Positions 7,144 through 14,903 of a DNA stretch of 15,613 nt are shown in pieces. The stretch comes from Clostridia bacterium (GTDB taxonomy: Bacteria; Bacillota_A; Clostridia; Christensenellales; UBA1750): assembly GCA_017413675.1 (NCBI GenBank), contig JAFPSR010000097.1:1-15613 (forward strand). Reading direction: 5' to 3'. A program made the translations under genes and the position numbers. Under the pieces are notes generated by a model. The model saw only the letters and a program-made list of their open reading frames with translations, was not told the origin of the DNA and ran no database searches. Position 1 is the stretch's first letter. The number at the start of each line of letters is the position of its first letter.

Positions 7144-7998
7144 TCAGGATTCAAAGGCCTGTACCAGTTTACGGGCGGAAGCAGCCATATAGGCGGCATA
7201 GGGCTGCCGCAGGGATTCCGGGAACCGGTTGCATCCGACCTCCAGGTTCAGGCTTCCGGAATAGGAAACGCTTTTCAGACCGCAGATAAACCCCTCCCAG
7301 TTCACTTTCCCGATAAACGGCGCGATATGGATATCATCTTCGGCATAATTATCGTTGACATGAACCATTTTCAGACGTGTGCCGATTTTCCGCAGGCTGA
7401 TTTCCTGATCCTGGCCGGAAATATTGGCGTGACCGGTATCCCAGCAGATCCCGATACCCAGTTCATCAGCCAGACGGATGACATCGTCTGTTTCTGTACA
7501 GTAGCGCAGGATTTCTTTGGATGCACTCTGTCCGGGTCCCCGCATATTCTCGAGTGCAGGCGGGAATCCCGCTTTGACAGCGGCATCTACATAAAAGGAA
7601 AGAAAATCAAGCGCTTCATCATGTTCCCGGACAGGGTCATAATCCCGTGTCATAAATGTCCTGGGATGAATTGCCCCGCAATCGGCTTCGGCAAACACCG
7701 CCAGTTCCATGGCACGCAGGGAAGCCAGCCGGAATTCTTCCCAGCCGTAGGGGGTTTTTGCGTCCGGGTAATCAAAGGGGAGATGGACATACCGGATACC
7801 GATTCCCTGTTCATGGGCAGCGGACAGAAAAGAGAGAAAGTGTTCTTTCCAGTCTTCCCGGATCAGGTCCAGAGTGGTAAACCCGTAATCAACCTCGGTA
7901 AATCCTGCACTGCGCAGAAACGAAATCGTTTCCGGGAAGGGAACGGCGGTCCCGTCCGGACGTTTGGAATGAATACCGGAGGATACACAAAGCTGCAT
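7144..7998 (-). CDS. Sugar phosphate isomerase/epimerase-like TIM-barrel protein
   Basis: A 284-residue protein of the xylose isomerase-like TIM-barrel (AP endonuclease family 2) group, whose members isomerise or epimerise sugars and inositols with a divalent metal. The usual metal and active-site positions are present: His72 in VHLP, His111 in AIHP, Glu150 in ALENMRG, Asp187 and His190 in WDTGHAN, His213 in VHVND, His224 and Glu253 in NLEV. The ATG at 7998 is preferred to an in-frame TTG at 8013 because GGGAGG lies 7 bases upstream of it. The gene stands alone between its own terminator and a divergent gene, so its substrate cannot be inferred from neighbours. Confidence 0.85.
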   Translation of the reverse strand: MQLCVSSGIHSKRPDGTAVPFPETISFLRSAGFTEVDYGFTTLDLIREDWKEHFLSFLSAAHEQGIGIRYVHLPFDYPDAKTPYGWEEFRLASLRAMELAVFAEADCGAIHPRTFMTRDYDPVREHDEALDFLSFYVDAAVKAGFPPALENMRGPGQSASKEILRYCTETDDVIRLADELGIGICWDTGHANISGQDQEISLRKIGTRLKMVHVNDNYAEDDIHIAPFIGKVNWEGFICGLKSVSYSGSLNLEVGCNRFPESLRQPYAAYMAASARKLVQAFES

Positions 7999-8017
7999 GG
8001 AAAAACCTCCCAAATCA

Positions 8018-8039
8018 GTTCCCCGGGAGTGCGGGGAAC
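8018..8039. promoter_or_regulatory. Inverted repeat in the leader of the TIM-barrel gene
   Basis: GTTCCCC (8018-8024) and GGGGAAC (8033-8039) form a perfect 7-bp inverted repeat with an 8-base loop. It lies just upstream of the gene's GGGAGG ribosome binding site. It could be an operator or a leader hairpin; no T-run follows, so it is not a typical terminator. Confidence 0.4.
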
Positions 8040-8138
8040 CTGTTTATGTGATTATCATTTCATAAGGGAATAGAAAAAGCAAGAGAAAGAAAGAAGAAAG
8101 ACAAAAAAAGGGATGGATAGATTGATCTTTTCGTAAAC

Positions 8139-8167
8139 TGTACAGTCTCCTCTGTTTCTGTTATACT
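8139..8167 (+). promoter_or_regulatory. Predicted sigma-A promoter of the Dabb-xth-metF-metH run
   Basis: A -35 box TGTACA (8139-8144), a 17-base spacer and a -10 box TATACT (8162-8167). The leader to the ATG at 8199 is only about 25 bases, so no SAM riboswitch or T-box precedes this operon. Confidence 0.6.
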
Positions 8168-8198
8168 GACGTAAACCAGATTACGGAGGATATGCAAG

Positions 8199-8486
8199 AT
8201 GATTCGACATATCGTTTTGACCAAACTAAAGGAACCGACTCCTGCCCTTCTAGAAGAAGCAGTAAGCAGGATCATGCAGATGGAAGGGAAGATTGAAGGG
8301 CTGCTTTCCCTGGAAGCAGGCATCAACTATCTGGATGCGGAGCGGAATTATGATCTGGCGCTGGTGGCCTGTTTTGACACTAAAGAACATGCCGCAGCAT
8401 ATGTAAACCATCCTGTGCATCTGCCGGTAAAGAAATTCATGCATGAGATCCGATCCGGATCTGTGGCGATTGACTATGAATTCTGA
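8199..8486 (+). CDS. Dabb-domain (stress-responsive alpha/beta barrel) protein
   Basis: A 95-residue protein that matches the dimeric alpha/beta-barrel (Dabb) family over its whole length: MIRHIVLTKLKE at the start, LLSLEAGINYL and YDLALVACFDTKEHAAAYVN in the middle, and HPVHLPVKKFM near the end. The family is widespread and mostly uncharacterised. GGAGG lies 9 bases before the ATG. It heads a run of four plus-strand genes with gaps of 13-18 bases, but nothing in it links it to DNA repair or methionine synthesis. Confidence 0.85.
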   Translation: MIRHIVLTKLKEPTPALLEEAVSRIMQMEGKIEGLLSLEAGINYLDAERNYDLALVACFDTKEHAAAYVNHPVHLPVKKFMHEIRSGSVAIDYEF

Positions 8487-8499
8487 GGGAGGTTTCCGC

Positions 8500-9267
8500 T
8501 TGAAACTGATCTCTTTCAACGTAAACGGTCTGCGGGCCATCATACAGAAGAATTTTACGCAGGACATCCTCTCGCTGGAAGCCGATGTGATCTGCCTGCA
8601 GGAAACCAAACTGCAGGCCGGACAGCTGGATTTTTCCCTTCCCGGATATCATGCGTACTATAATTATGCCCAACGAAAGGGATATTCCGGGACTGCGGTA
8701 TTCACCAAAAGGGAGCCCCGGGAAGTCCGTCTGGGGATGGGAATTGAGGAACACGACCAGGAAGGCAGGCTGCTGACACTGGATTTCGATTCCTTCTATC
8801 TGGTATGCTGCTATACGCCGAATGCGCAGGAAGGATTGAAACGCCTTGCTTACCGTATGGAGTGGGAGGACGCCTTCCGTGCTTATCTGAAGAAGCTGAA
8901 CGAGGAAAAAGGAGTCGTCCTGTGCGGTGACCTGAATGTCGCACATCAGGAAATTGACCTCAAGAATCCGAAAACAAATGTGGGAAATCCGGGTTTTACG
9001 CCGGAAGAACGGGGGAAGATGACCGAACTCCTCGCGGCAGGATTTACGGATACCTTCCGTTATTTCTATCCTGAAGCTACGGATCAGTATTCCTGGTGGT
9101 CGTACCGGTTCCATGCCAGGGATAAGAATGTCGGATGGAGGATTGACTATTTTATCGTCTCGGATGATCTGAAACCCAGCCTTGTATCCGCCGGGATCCA
9201 TCAGGAGATCTTTGGTTCGGATCATTGCCCGGTAGAACTGGTATTGTCCATGCCGGAGGACAAGTAA
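8500..9267 (+). CDS. xth: Exodeoxyribonuclease III / AP endonuclease
   Basis: A 255-residue ExoIII-family nuclease that cuts at abasic sites and trims 3' ends in base excision repair. The family motifs are in order: FNVNGLRA (Asn7), LQETK with Glu35 for the metal, GYSGTAVFTK at 61-70, CYTPN with Tyr105, GDLNVAH with Asp144 and Asn146, WWSYR, GWRIDYF, and the C-terminal GSDHCPV with catalytic Asp241-His242. The start is the TTG at 8500, giving the canonical MKLISFNVNG N-terminus with GGGAGG 7 bases upstream. An in-frame ATG at 8443 would overlap the Dabb gene and add unrelated residues. It is co-directional with and 13 bases after the Dabb gene. Confidence 0.96.
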   Translation: MKLISFNVNGLRAIIQKNFTQDILSLEADVICLQETKLQAGQLDFSLPGYHAYYNYAQRKGYSGTAVFTKREPREVRLGMGIEEHDQEGRLLTLDFDSFYLVCCYTPNAQEGLKRLAYRMEWEDAFRAYLKKLNEEKGVVLCGDLNVAHQEIDLKNPKTNVGNPGFTPEERGKMTELLAAGFTDTFRYFYPEATDQYSWWSYRFHARDKNVGWRIDYFIVSDDLKPSLVSAGIHQEIFGSDHCPVELVLSMPEDK

Positions 9268-9285
9268 GAGGGATTGAGGTTTATC

Positions 9286-10164
9286 ATGAAAATCAGTGAA
9301 ATTCTGCAGAAGAACAGTGTAACGGTTTCCTGTGAATTATTCCCGCCCAAACAGGGGAGCCAATTGCCCCAGGTAGAACAGGTCGTAGCCGATATGGCAG
9401 AGTATCATCCGACCTTTATGTCGGTGACTTACGGGGCAGGCGGGACCACGGTCGGGGAAACGATTTCCATTGCCCAAACCATTCAGGACCGACACCAGAT
9501 CCCGGCCCTGGCGCACCTGACATGCCTGACAGCGACCAGGGAACAGATAGACAGGACCCTCAATGAACTGCAGGAAAAAGGAATTCAGAATCTTCTTGCT
9601 CTGCGTGGGGATATTCCTGCCGGATCCGATTTCCCGAACCCGGAACAGTTCCATCATGCAAGTGATCTGATTTCCTATATCCGGTCCGGTCCCTGGGATT
9701 TCTGTATCGGTGCAGCATGCAACCCGGAAGGACATCCGGAATCGCCCAGCCGGGAGGAGGATATCCGCAGATTAAAGGAGAAGGTGGACTGCGGCTGTTC
9801 CTTTATTACCACACAGATGTTTTTCGACAACAACATCCTGTACCGTTTCCTGTATCAGGTCAGAGAAGCCGGAATCGGAATTCCTGTGATTGCCGGGATT
9901 ATGCCGGTAACGAATGCCAAGCAGGTTGACAGGATGATTGAAATGAACCGGATTGAATTCCCGCCGCGTTTCCGCGCGATTGTGGATCATTTCGGGTCAG
10001 ATTCCCGTGCCATGCGGCAGGCAGGGATTGCGTATGCGACAGAGCAGATTATTGATCTGATCGCAAACGGAGTCAAACATATCCACATCTATACCATGAA
10101 CCAGCCGCGAACAGCCGGTATGATCATGAAAAACCTGTCCCAGATTTTCAAGGTACAGGGATAA
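9286..10164 (+). CDS. metF: Methylenetetrahydrofolate reductase
   Basis: A 292-residue MetF, the flavoprotein that reduces 5,10-methylene-THF to 5-methyl-THF. Family motifs: SCELFPPK with catalytic-type Glu17, SVTYGAGG at 46-53, AHLTC at 76-80, LALRGD at 104-109, TTQMFFD at 175-181, AGIMP at 203-207 and HIYTMNQP near the end. It has the usual single-domain bacterial length. The ATG at 9286 is preferred to the TTG at 9274, which sits too close to its GA-rich site. The next gene is a methionine synthase starting 16 bases after the stop, so the product methyl-THF is used directly by the neighbour. Confidence 0.96.
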   Translation: MKISEILQKNSVTVSCELFPPKQGSQLPQVEQVVADMAEYHPTFMSVTYGAGGTTVGETISIAQTIQDRHQIPALAHLTCLTATREQIDRTLNELQEKGIQNLLALRGDIPAGSDFPNPEQFHHASDLISYIRSGPWDFCIGAACNPEGHPESPSREEDIRRLKEKVDCGCSFITTQMFFDNNILYRFLYQVREAGIGIPVIAGIMPVTNAKQVDRMIEMNRIEFPPRFRAIVDHFGSDSRAMRQAGIAYATEQIIDLIANGVKHIHIYTMNQPRTAGMIMKNLSQIFKVQG

Positions 10165-10180
10165 AGCACGGAGTAGATCT

Positions 10181-12559
10181 ATGTCAATTCTGGATAATAT
10201 CGGGAAAAAAGTTCTAATATTCGATGGAGCCATGGGGACCATGGTGCAGGCGGCCGGGATGATGCCCGGAGACTGTCCGGATGCCTGGTGTATTACACAT
10301 CCGGATACGATCCGGAATATCCATCTGCAGTATCTGCGCAGCGGCTGCAATGTAGTTACGACAGCTACGTTCAGCGCGAATACGATCAAAATCGAAGAAA
10401 CCGGTTTTACTACCGAACAGGTAGCCCGGAAGGCAGTCTCTCTGGCACGTGAAGCGATTCGGGAGAGCGGAAAAGAAGCATTTGTTGCGTTGGATCTGGG
10501 GCCGACGGGGAAAATCCTGTATCCATTCGGGGAACTTCCTTTTGAGGATGCGGTGGAGGCATATGCTCCGCTGATCCGCAGCGGCAGTGAAGCTGGCGCG
10601 GACCTGATCCTTCTGGAAACCTTTACAGACCTGTATGAAATGAAAGCTGCCATTATCGCAGCCAAGGAAAACTGTGATCTTCCGATCTTCGCTTCCTTTA
10701 CCCCGGATCAGCAGGGACGGCTTCTGACGGGAGGGGAAATCGAGACTGCAGCCGCATTCCTGGAAGGGATCGGGGTTTCCGCCATCGGTATGAACTGCGG
10801 TATGGGACCGGATTCCATGCTGAAACTCCTGCCCAGACTCCGTGCGTCAACCACACTTCCCATATTTGTGAATTCCAATGCGGGCCTGCCTGTGATTATC
10901 GGGGATAAAACCGTATATACCTGTGATGCCGAATCTTTCTCGGATCTGACCGTTAAGATGCTGGACTATTCCGTATCGGGGATTGGCGGGTGCTGCGGTA
11001 CAACGCCGGAATATATCCGTCTGACAGCCGAGAAAACGGAAGGGCTTCCGCTTTCCATGGGAAGAGGACAGAAAATACCCTGTGCGACATCCTATGGGAA
11101 ACGGGTACGCTTTGATTCCGCTCCCGTCGTGATCGGAGAACGGATTAATCCTACCGGAAAACCCAAATTGAAAAAAGCCCTGCAGAACGGCAATTATGAA
11201 TATCTGGTTTCCGAAGCCCTGCGTCAGATTGATGCCGGAGCAGAACTAATCGATGTCAATGCCGGGGTCCCCGGGATTGATGAAGGCGGGGTTCTGCGAG
11301 AAGTCGTACTCCGGCTCCAGAGCGTGACGGATACGCCGCTGCAGATCGATACGGCAAATCCTGTAGCCATGGAGAAGGCTCTCCGGATTTATAACGGAAG
11401 GCCTGTCCTGAATTCTGTCAACGGGAAGAAGGAAGTCATGGATGTTGTTTTCCCGCTTGCCCAAAAATACGGTGCGATGCTGGTTGCCCTGCTGCTGGAT
11501 GAGGACGGAATCCCTTCTACGGCAGAAGGACGGATGCAGATTCGGGACAAGATTATGCGGGAAGCCGGAAAATACGGTTTTTCTGAATCAGATATTCTGT
11601 TTGATGCATTGACAATGACGGTTTCCACCGGGGAAGATAATGCTGCAGTGACACTGGAGTGTGTGCAGAATCTGACAGATAACGGGAATTATTCCATCCT
11701 GGGGGTTTCCAATGTATCTTTCGGACTGCCCGAACGGGAAATCCTGAATACCGCATTCCTGCATCTTGCCATGGAGCATGGCCTTTCTGCCGCAATCATG
11801 AACCCGCTTTCCGATCGGATGATGGATGCGCAGCGTGCGTTCTGTGCGCTTCGACAGATGGATCCGCATGCTGAAAAATACCTGAAGCATTATGCGGGAT
11901 CCGTTCCGGAAACTCACCGGGAGGAAAAAACGGAAACCGTGTCGCTGTATGAGGCCATCGTGCGTGGGCTGCAGCCGCAGGCTGTTTCTGCGGCAGATAC
12001 TCTGTCAGCCTCCAAATCTGTATCAGAACTATTGGAGGAACAACTGATCCCGGCGCTGAATGAAGTGGGAGACCGTTTTTCCAAAGGGCAATTGTTCCTG
12101 CCGCAGCTTCTGATGAGTGCGGAAGCCGCTTCCGGTGCTTTTGACATCCTCCGGGAAAAGATGCGTCAGCAGGGAGAACAGAAGGAACCGATCGGGACGA
12201 TCCTGCTGGCAACGGTACAGGGCGATATTCACGATATCGGAAAAAACATCGCCAAAGCCCTTCTGGAAAATTATAATTACGAAGTCCTGGATCTTGGACG
12301 GGATGTTTCCCCGGAAAAAATCGTGGAAACAGTCCTGGAAAAGGAAATCCGTCTGGTAGGACTGAGTGCCCTGATGACCACTACCGTACCGGCAATGGAG
12401 AATACAATCCGTCTCCTGCGGGAAAAAGCCCCCTTCTGCCGGATCATGGTCGGCGGTGCCGTCCTGACAAAAGAATATGCGGAAAAGATCGGGGCTGACC
12501 GTTATGTTCCCGATGCCATGGCAGATGTACTGTTTGCCAGGGAAGTATTCGGACAGTAA
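10181..12559 (+). CDS. metH: Cobalamin-dependent methionine synthase without reactivation domain
   Basis: A 792-residue MetH-type enzyme that moves a methyl group from methyl-THF through cobalamin to homocysteine. Domains in order: homocysteine-binding barrel at about 1-290, with zinc ligands Cys206 (GMNCG) and Cys271-Cys272 (GGCCGTTPEY); pterin-binding barrel at about 310-570 (GERINPTGKPK, IDVNAGVPGIDE, NSVNGKK); cap at about 585-670; and cobalamin-binding Rossmann domain at about 671-792 with the GDIHDIGKN loop, where His684 would ligate cobalt, plus VGLSALMTT and VGGAVL. The C-terminal SAM-binding reactivation domain of E. coli MetH (about 1,227 residues) is absent. This short form is common in anaerobic Firmicutes, where reactivation is supplied separately. 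The start has GGAG upstream. Confidence 0.95.
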   Translation: MSILDNIGKKVLIFDGAMGTMVQAAGMMPGDCPDAWCITHPDTIRNIHLQYLRSGCNVVTTATFSANTIKIEETGFTTEQVARKAVSLAREAIRESGKEAFVALDLGPTGKILYPFGELPFEDAVEAYAPLIRSGSEAGADLILLETFTDLYEMKAAIIAAKENCDLPIFASFTPDQQGRLLTGGEIETAAAFLEGIGVSAIGMNCGMGPDSMLKLLPRLRASTTLPIFVNSNAGLPVIIGDKTVYTCDAESFSDLTVKMLDYSVSGIGGCCGTTPEYIRLTAEKTEGLPLSMGRGQKIPCATSYGKRVRFDSAPVVIGERINPTGKPKLKKALQNGNYEYLVSEALRQIDAGAELIDVNAGVPGIDEGGVLREVVLRLQSVTDTPLQIDTANPVAMEKALRIYNGRPVLNSVNGKKEVMDVVFPLAQKYGAMLVALLLDEDGIPSTAEGRMQIRDKIMREAGKYGFSESDILFDALTMTVSTGEDNAAVTLECVQNLTDNGNYSILGVSNVSFGLPEREILNTAFLHLAMEHGLSAAIMNPLSDRMMDAQRAFCALRQMDPHAEKYLKHYAGSVPETHREEKTETVSLYEAIVRGLQPQAVSAADTLSASKSVSELLEEQLIPALNEVGDRFSKGQLFLPQLLMSAEAASGAFDILREKMRQQGEQKEPIGTILLATVQGDIHDIGKNIAKALLENYNYEVLDLGRDVSPEKIVETVLEKEIRLVGLSALMTTTVPAMENTIRLLREKAPFCRIMVGGAVLTKEYAEKIGADRYVPDAMADVLFAREVFGQ

Positions 12560-12594
12560 TGGAATCAGACCCGGAATTCCTTTCCATGCAAAAC

Positions 12595-12625
12595 AAAAAA
12601 GATGCAGCACAGCTGCATCTTTTTT
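12595..12625. terminator. Bidirectional terminator between metH and the convergent cluster
   Basis: A perfect 14-bp stem, AAAAAAGATGCAGC (12595-12608) with GCTGCATCTTTTTT (12612-12625), and a 3-base loop. It carries a T-run on both strands, so it can end both the plus-strand metH operon and the minus-strand cluster. Confidence 0.93.
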
Positions 12626-12637
12626 GAAATAAAAGAC

Positions 12638-13102
12638 TTAGTTCTGCGGCATATTCCGGACATAGCCTCCGATGACTGTTCCACGGATAATGCCGTAAAG
12701 CAGGAACCGGGAAACATCCAGGACAAAGACAAAACCATCCTTGCTCCCGGTCACCAGGTAACTGCCGGGACGGATCTGTCCGATTTGCACCTCGTATTTT
12801 GTTCCGTCCAGGACTATGGCGTTATTTGTGAAATCACAGGGAACCACAAAACCGGGCGCTAACGCAAGATCCGCATGCCAGCCATCCAGGCTGCAGGAGG
12901 GAAGGGGGAGGCGGTCTTTGGAATATACCGTATCCGCTGTCTGGTCGATCAGGCGGAATCCGTCCGGATCCGGAACCAGGAACAGACCCTCTTCACACTT
13001 CATCGCATAGGCTTTGCCTGTTCCCGCAAGCTCCAGACTCGGGAGAGGCCGGTAGTTCGCTTCCCGGGAGGCGATTTTTTCTAATATGGTACAGCTATTC
13101 AT
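12638..13102 (-). CDS. Small unrecognised protein at the end of the MoaF-like cluster
   Basis: A 154-residue protein I do not recognise. It has no signal peptide or membrane segment and alternates short hydrophobic and polar strands, suggesting a beta-rich fold. The C-terminal part, IRPGSYLVTG followed by FVFVLDVSRFLLYGIIRG, resembles the spacing of CLKPEDVTYFVNF and ATFVLDMEQSLVTA in the two upstream MoaF-like proteins, so it may be a distant relative of one half of them. The ATG at 13102 follows AGGTGA by 5 bases. A GTG at 13111 would overlap the upstream stop (GTGA) but has no ribosome binding site. It is surely co-transcribed with the upstream gene, 5 bases away. Confidence 0.7.
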   Translation of the reverse strand: MNSCTILEKIASREANYRPLPSLELAGTGKAYAMKCEEGLFLVPDPDGFRLIDQTADTVYSKDRLPLPSCSLDGWHADLALAPGFVVPCDFTNNAIVLDGTKYEVQIGQIRPGSYLVTGSKDGFVFVLDVSRFLLYGIIRGTVIGGYVRNMPQN

Positions 13103-13107
13103 GTTTC

Positions 13108-13974
13108 TCACCTGATATACGCGGTGCTTTCGCGAGCCAGGAGCTCAGAAGCATCATAGTAGTTTCCAAAGGCACCGTAAGTGTAGTTCTCCGGGTTTCC
13201 TTCCCCGTTATGGCCAAAGGAACGGCCGACATCATGCATACGGTTCAGGTTCATCAGGAAGAACAGGTTGTTGCCCTGTCCGCGTTCCCGGCAGGCCATT
13301 TCTTCATTGGCGTTGAAGATATAGATCCCGTCCTTGACCTTGATATAATCCCCGGGTTCCTCATAAAGACGAATCTGATCCCGGCGTCTCCGTTCCCGGA
13401 ACTCCGGTGTATCTGGAATCTCCCGGCCGATGAAATCTTCTTTGGCTACCGTCAGACGGTAATAATGCTCACTGGAATACACATGGACAACGGCTAGTGT
13501 ACCGTACTGCCAATGAATGGCTTTACCAACCAGGTCGGAAGTATACCCGTGACGGATTTCCGGAACGGAACCGTCTGGCCTGCGGATTCCGCCGAAGATG
13601 ATGTGCGGGCAAGGCATCTTGGGATACTTCGGATTTACCCCGATGGTGGTGAAGTTTGCGGTTACCAGGCTCTGTTCCATATCCAGTACAAAGGTAGCTC
13701 CGGTGCGCGGGACGGCACCGGTCATCTCGAAATTCACAAAATAGGTAACATCCTCCGGCTTCAGGCACTCATAGGAATAGAGTATCTTCTCTTCCTCTTT
13801 CCGGCCGAATGTCAGGCTGCGGCGGTCGATGAAGTTCAGGATATACTCATATCCGTCATCCAGACAGAGTTCCAGTTTTTTCCCGGCTAACTCGAAGCAC
13901 AGCGGGGGACGGTATTGGGACATGCCTTCAAATACCGGCGGCTTGGGAAGCTCCTTTTTCAGCGTTTTTTCCAT
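13108..13974 (-). CDS. MoaF-like protein, intact copy
   Basis: A 288-residue protein that looks like the MoaF family (named from the monoamine-induced operon), built of two lipocalin-like beta-barrel halves. The first half has FELAGKKLELCLDDGYEYIL, LKPEDVTYFVNFE and TFVLDMEQSLVT (about 27-105). The linker has VPEIRHGYTSDLVGKAIHW at 137-155. The second half has VVHVYSSEHYYRL at 162-174, DYIKVKDGIYIF at 209-220 and FFLMNLNRMHDVGRSFGHN at 238-256. The family assignment is from memory of its pattern and is not certain; the biochemical function is unknown. The ATG at 13974 follows AAGGAG by 10 bases. It is a clear paralogue of the next gene upstream along nearly its full length, so the pair arose by tandem duplication. 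Confidence 0.8.
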   Translation of the reverse strand: MEKTLKKELPKPPVFEGMSQYRPPLCFELAGKKLELCLDDGYEYILNFIDRRSLTFGRKEEEKILYSYECLKPEDVTYFVNFEMTGAVPRTGATFVLDMEQSLVTANFTTIGVNPKYPKMPCPHIIFGGIRRPDGSVPEIRHGYTSDLVGKAIHWQYGTLAVVHVYSSEHYYRLTVAKEDFIGREIPDTPEFRERRRRDQIRLYEEPGDYIKVKDGIYIFNANEEMACRERGQGNNLFFLMNLNRMHDVGRSFGHNGEGNPENYTYGAFGNYYDASELLARESTAYIR

Positions 13975-14866
13975 ACTGTGACTGCTCCTTACTGACTGAT
14001 TCTGTCTTACCGAATGTGATAGGTGCTCTTCTTTGCAAGGGTATCATGGGCGTCAAAATACTCGCGAATGCTCCGAAAACATAGTTTTCGTCCTCTCCAG
14101 CATCATTGGTTCCGAAGGAACGGCCGACATCGTGCATTTCCTTTAGGTTCATTACGAACAGAAGGCTGTTCCCATGCCCGCGTTTCCGGCAGAGGATGGT
14201 TTCCAGAAGCGAGACGATATACAATCCATCCTTTACCTTGACATAGGAGGCAAAGTCTTCATATACTTGCCGCAATGCACCGGCTTCCGGGACGGGTTGT
14301 CCTTCGGCAATCATGCGTTCCCGCATACGGCGGATTCTCTCCGGGGAAAAAGCAACCCGATAATAGCGCTCGCTGGAATACACATGGACAACATCAAAGT
14401 GCCCGTAATTCCAGTTAATTGCTTTCCCGACCAGATCCGTGGTATACCCGTGACGGATCTCAGGAACCGTTCCGTCTTCCTTTACGATACCGCCGAATGT
14501 AAAGGTTGCTTCCGGCATCCTGGGGAAGGATGGATCCTGCCCCAGATGTGCCGTGACCATGGTTACCAGGCTGCGTTCCAGATCCAGGATCAGGGTGATC
14601 CCGGTACGGGGACAGGCATCCGGAACTTCAAAATTGACAAAATAGGTGGTTTCATCTGCCTTCAGACACTGATAGGCATACCGGGAAGGGGAATCCGAAA
14701 CGCGGGAAAAAAGGAGGAAATCCTGATCCGAAAAAACAACCTTACGGTCATACCCGTCATCCATGGAAAGAATAAAATCTTTTCCGCACAGTTCATGGCA
14801 GAGAGGCGGCCGGAAAATGGACATCCCCTCGTGTTTGTCGGGAACTAGGACTTTTTGAGCTTCCAT
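13928..14866 (-). CDS. MoaF-like paralogue with C-terminal frameshift
   Basis: The open frame gives 312 residues and is a paralogue of the downstream MoaF-like gene: shared blocks include RPPLCHELCGKDF, TYFVNFE, VPEIRHGYTTDLVGKAINW, VVHVYSSERYYR, VKVKDGLYI and MHDVGRSFG. The match stops after residue 268 (NYVFGAFA). From there the frame reads an unrelated tail and overlaps the start of the next gene by 47 bases. Shifting to the -1 frame at codon 268 restores EYFDAHDTLAKKSTYHIR and a TAA at 14007-14009. This matches NYYDASELLARESTAYIR of the paralogue, and the restored protein would be 286 residues. The gene is therefore either a recent mutant or affected by a sequencing error. The start at 14866 has AAGGAG 9 bases upstream. 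Confidence 0.8.
   Translation of the reverse strand: MEAQKVLVPDKHEGMSIFRPPLCHELCGKDFILSMDDGYDRKVVFSDQDFLLFSRVSDSPSRYAYQCLKADETTYFVNFEVPDACPRTGITLILDLERSLVTMVTAHLGQDPSFPRMPEATFTFGGIVKEDGTVPEIRHGYTTDLVGKAINWNYGHFDVVHVYSSERYYRVAFSPERIRRMRERMIAEGQPVPEAGALRQVYEDFASYVKVKDGLYIVSLLETILCRKRGHGNSLLFVMNLKEMHDVGRSFGTNDAGEDENYVFGAFASILTPMIPLQRRAPITFGKTESVSKEQSQYGKNAEKGASQAAGI
14007..14066 (-). other. Out-of-frame original C-terminus of the MoaF-like paralogue
   Basis: Minus-strand segment that encodes the expected last 18 residues in the -1 frame relative to the upstream part of the gene, ending in TAA at 14007-14009. The shift lies at about 14063-14066, where one base appears to be missing between TTCGC and GAGTAT. 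No canonical slippery heptamer is seen at the junction, so programmed frameshifting is unlikely. Confidence 0.85.
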
Positions 14867-14903
14867 TGGTTCTCTCTCCTTTATCCGATAAAGCTTGGAA
14901 AAA

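Noticed and set aside
7327..8073. Plus-strand open frame opposite the TIM-barrel gene
   Set aside because: The minus-strand product has a full set of metal-binding residues and its own terminator; the plus-strand frame has neither.
8437..9225. Minus-strand open frame opposite exodeoxyribonuclease III
   Set aside because: The plus-strand frame carries all ExoIII motifs; the antisense frame has no recognisable family or ribosome binding site.
14061..14068. Programmed -1 frameshifting as the explanation for the MoaF-like disruption
   Set aside because: No X-XXY-YYZ slippery heptamer at the junction, and no clear downstream stimulatory structure was seen; a lost base explains it more simply.
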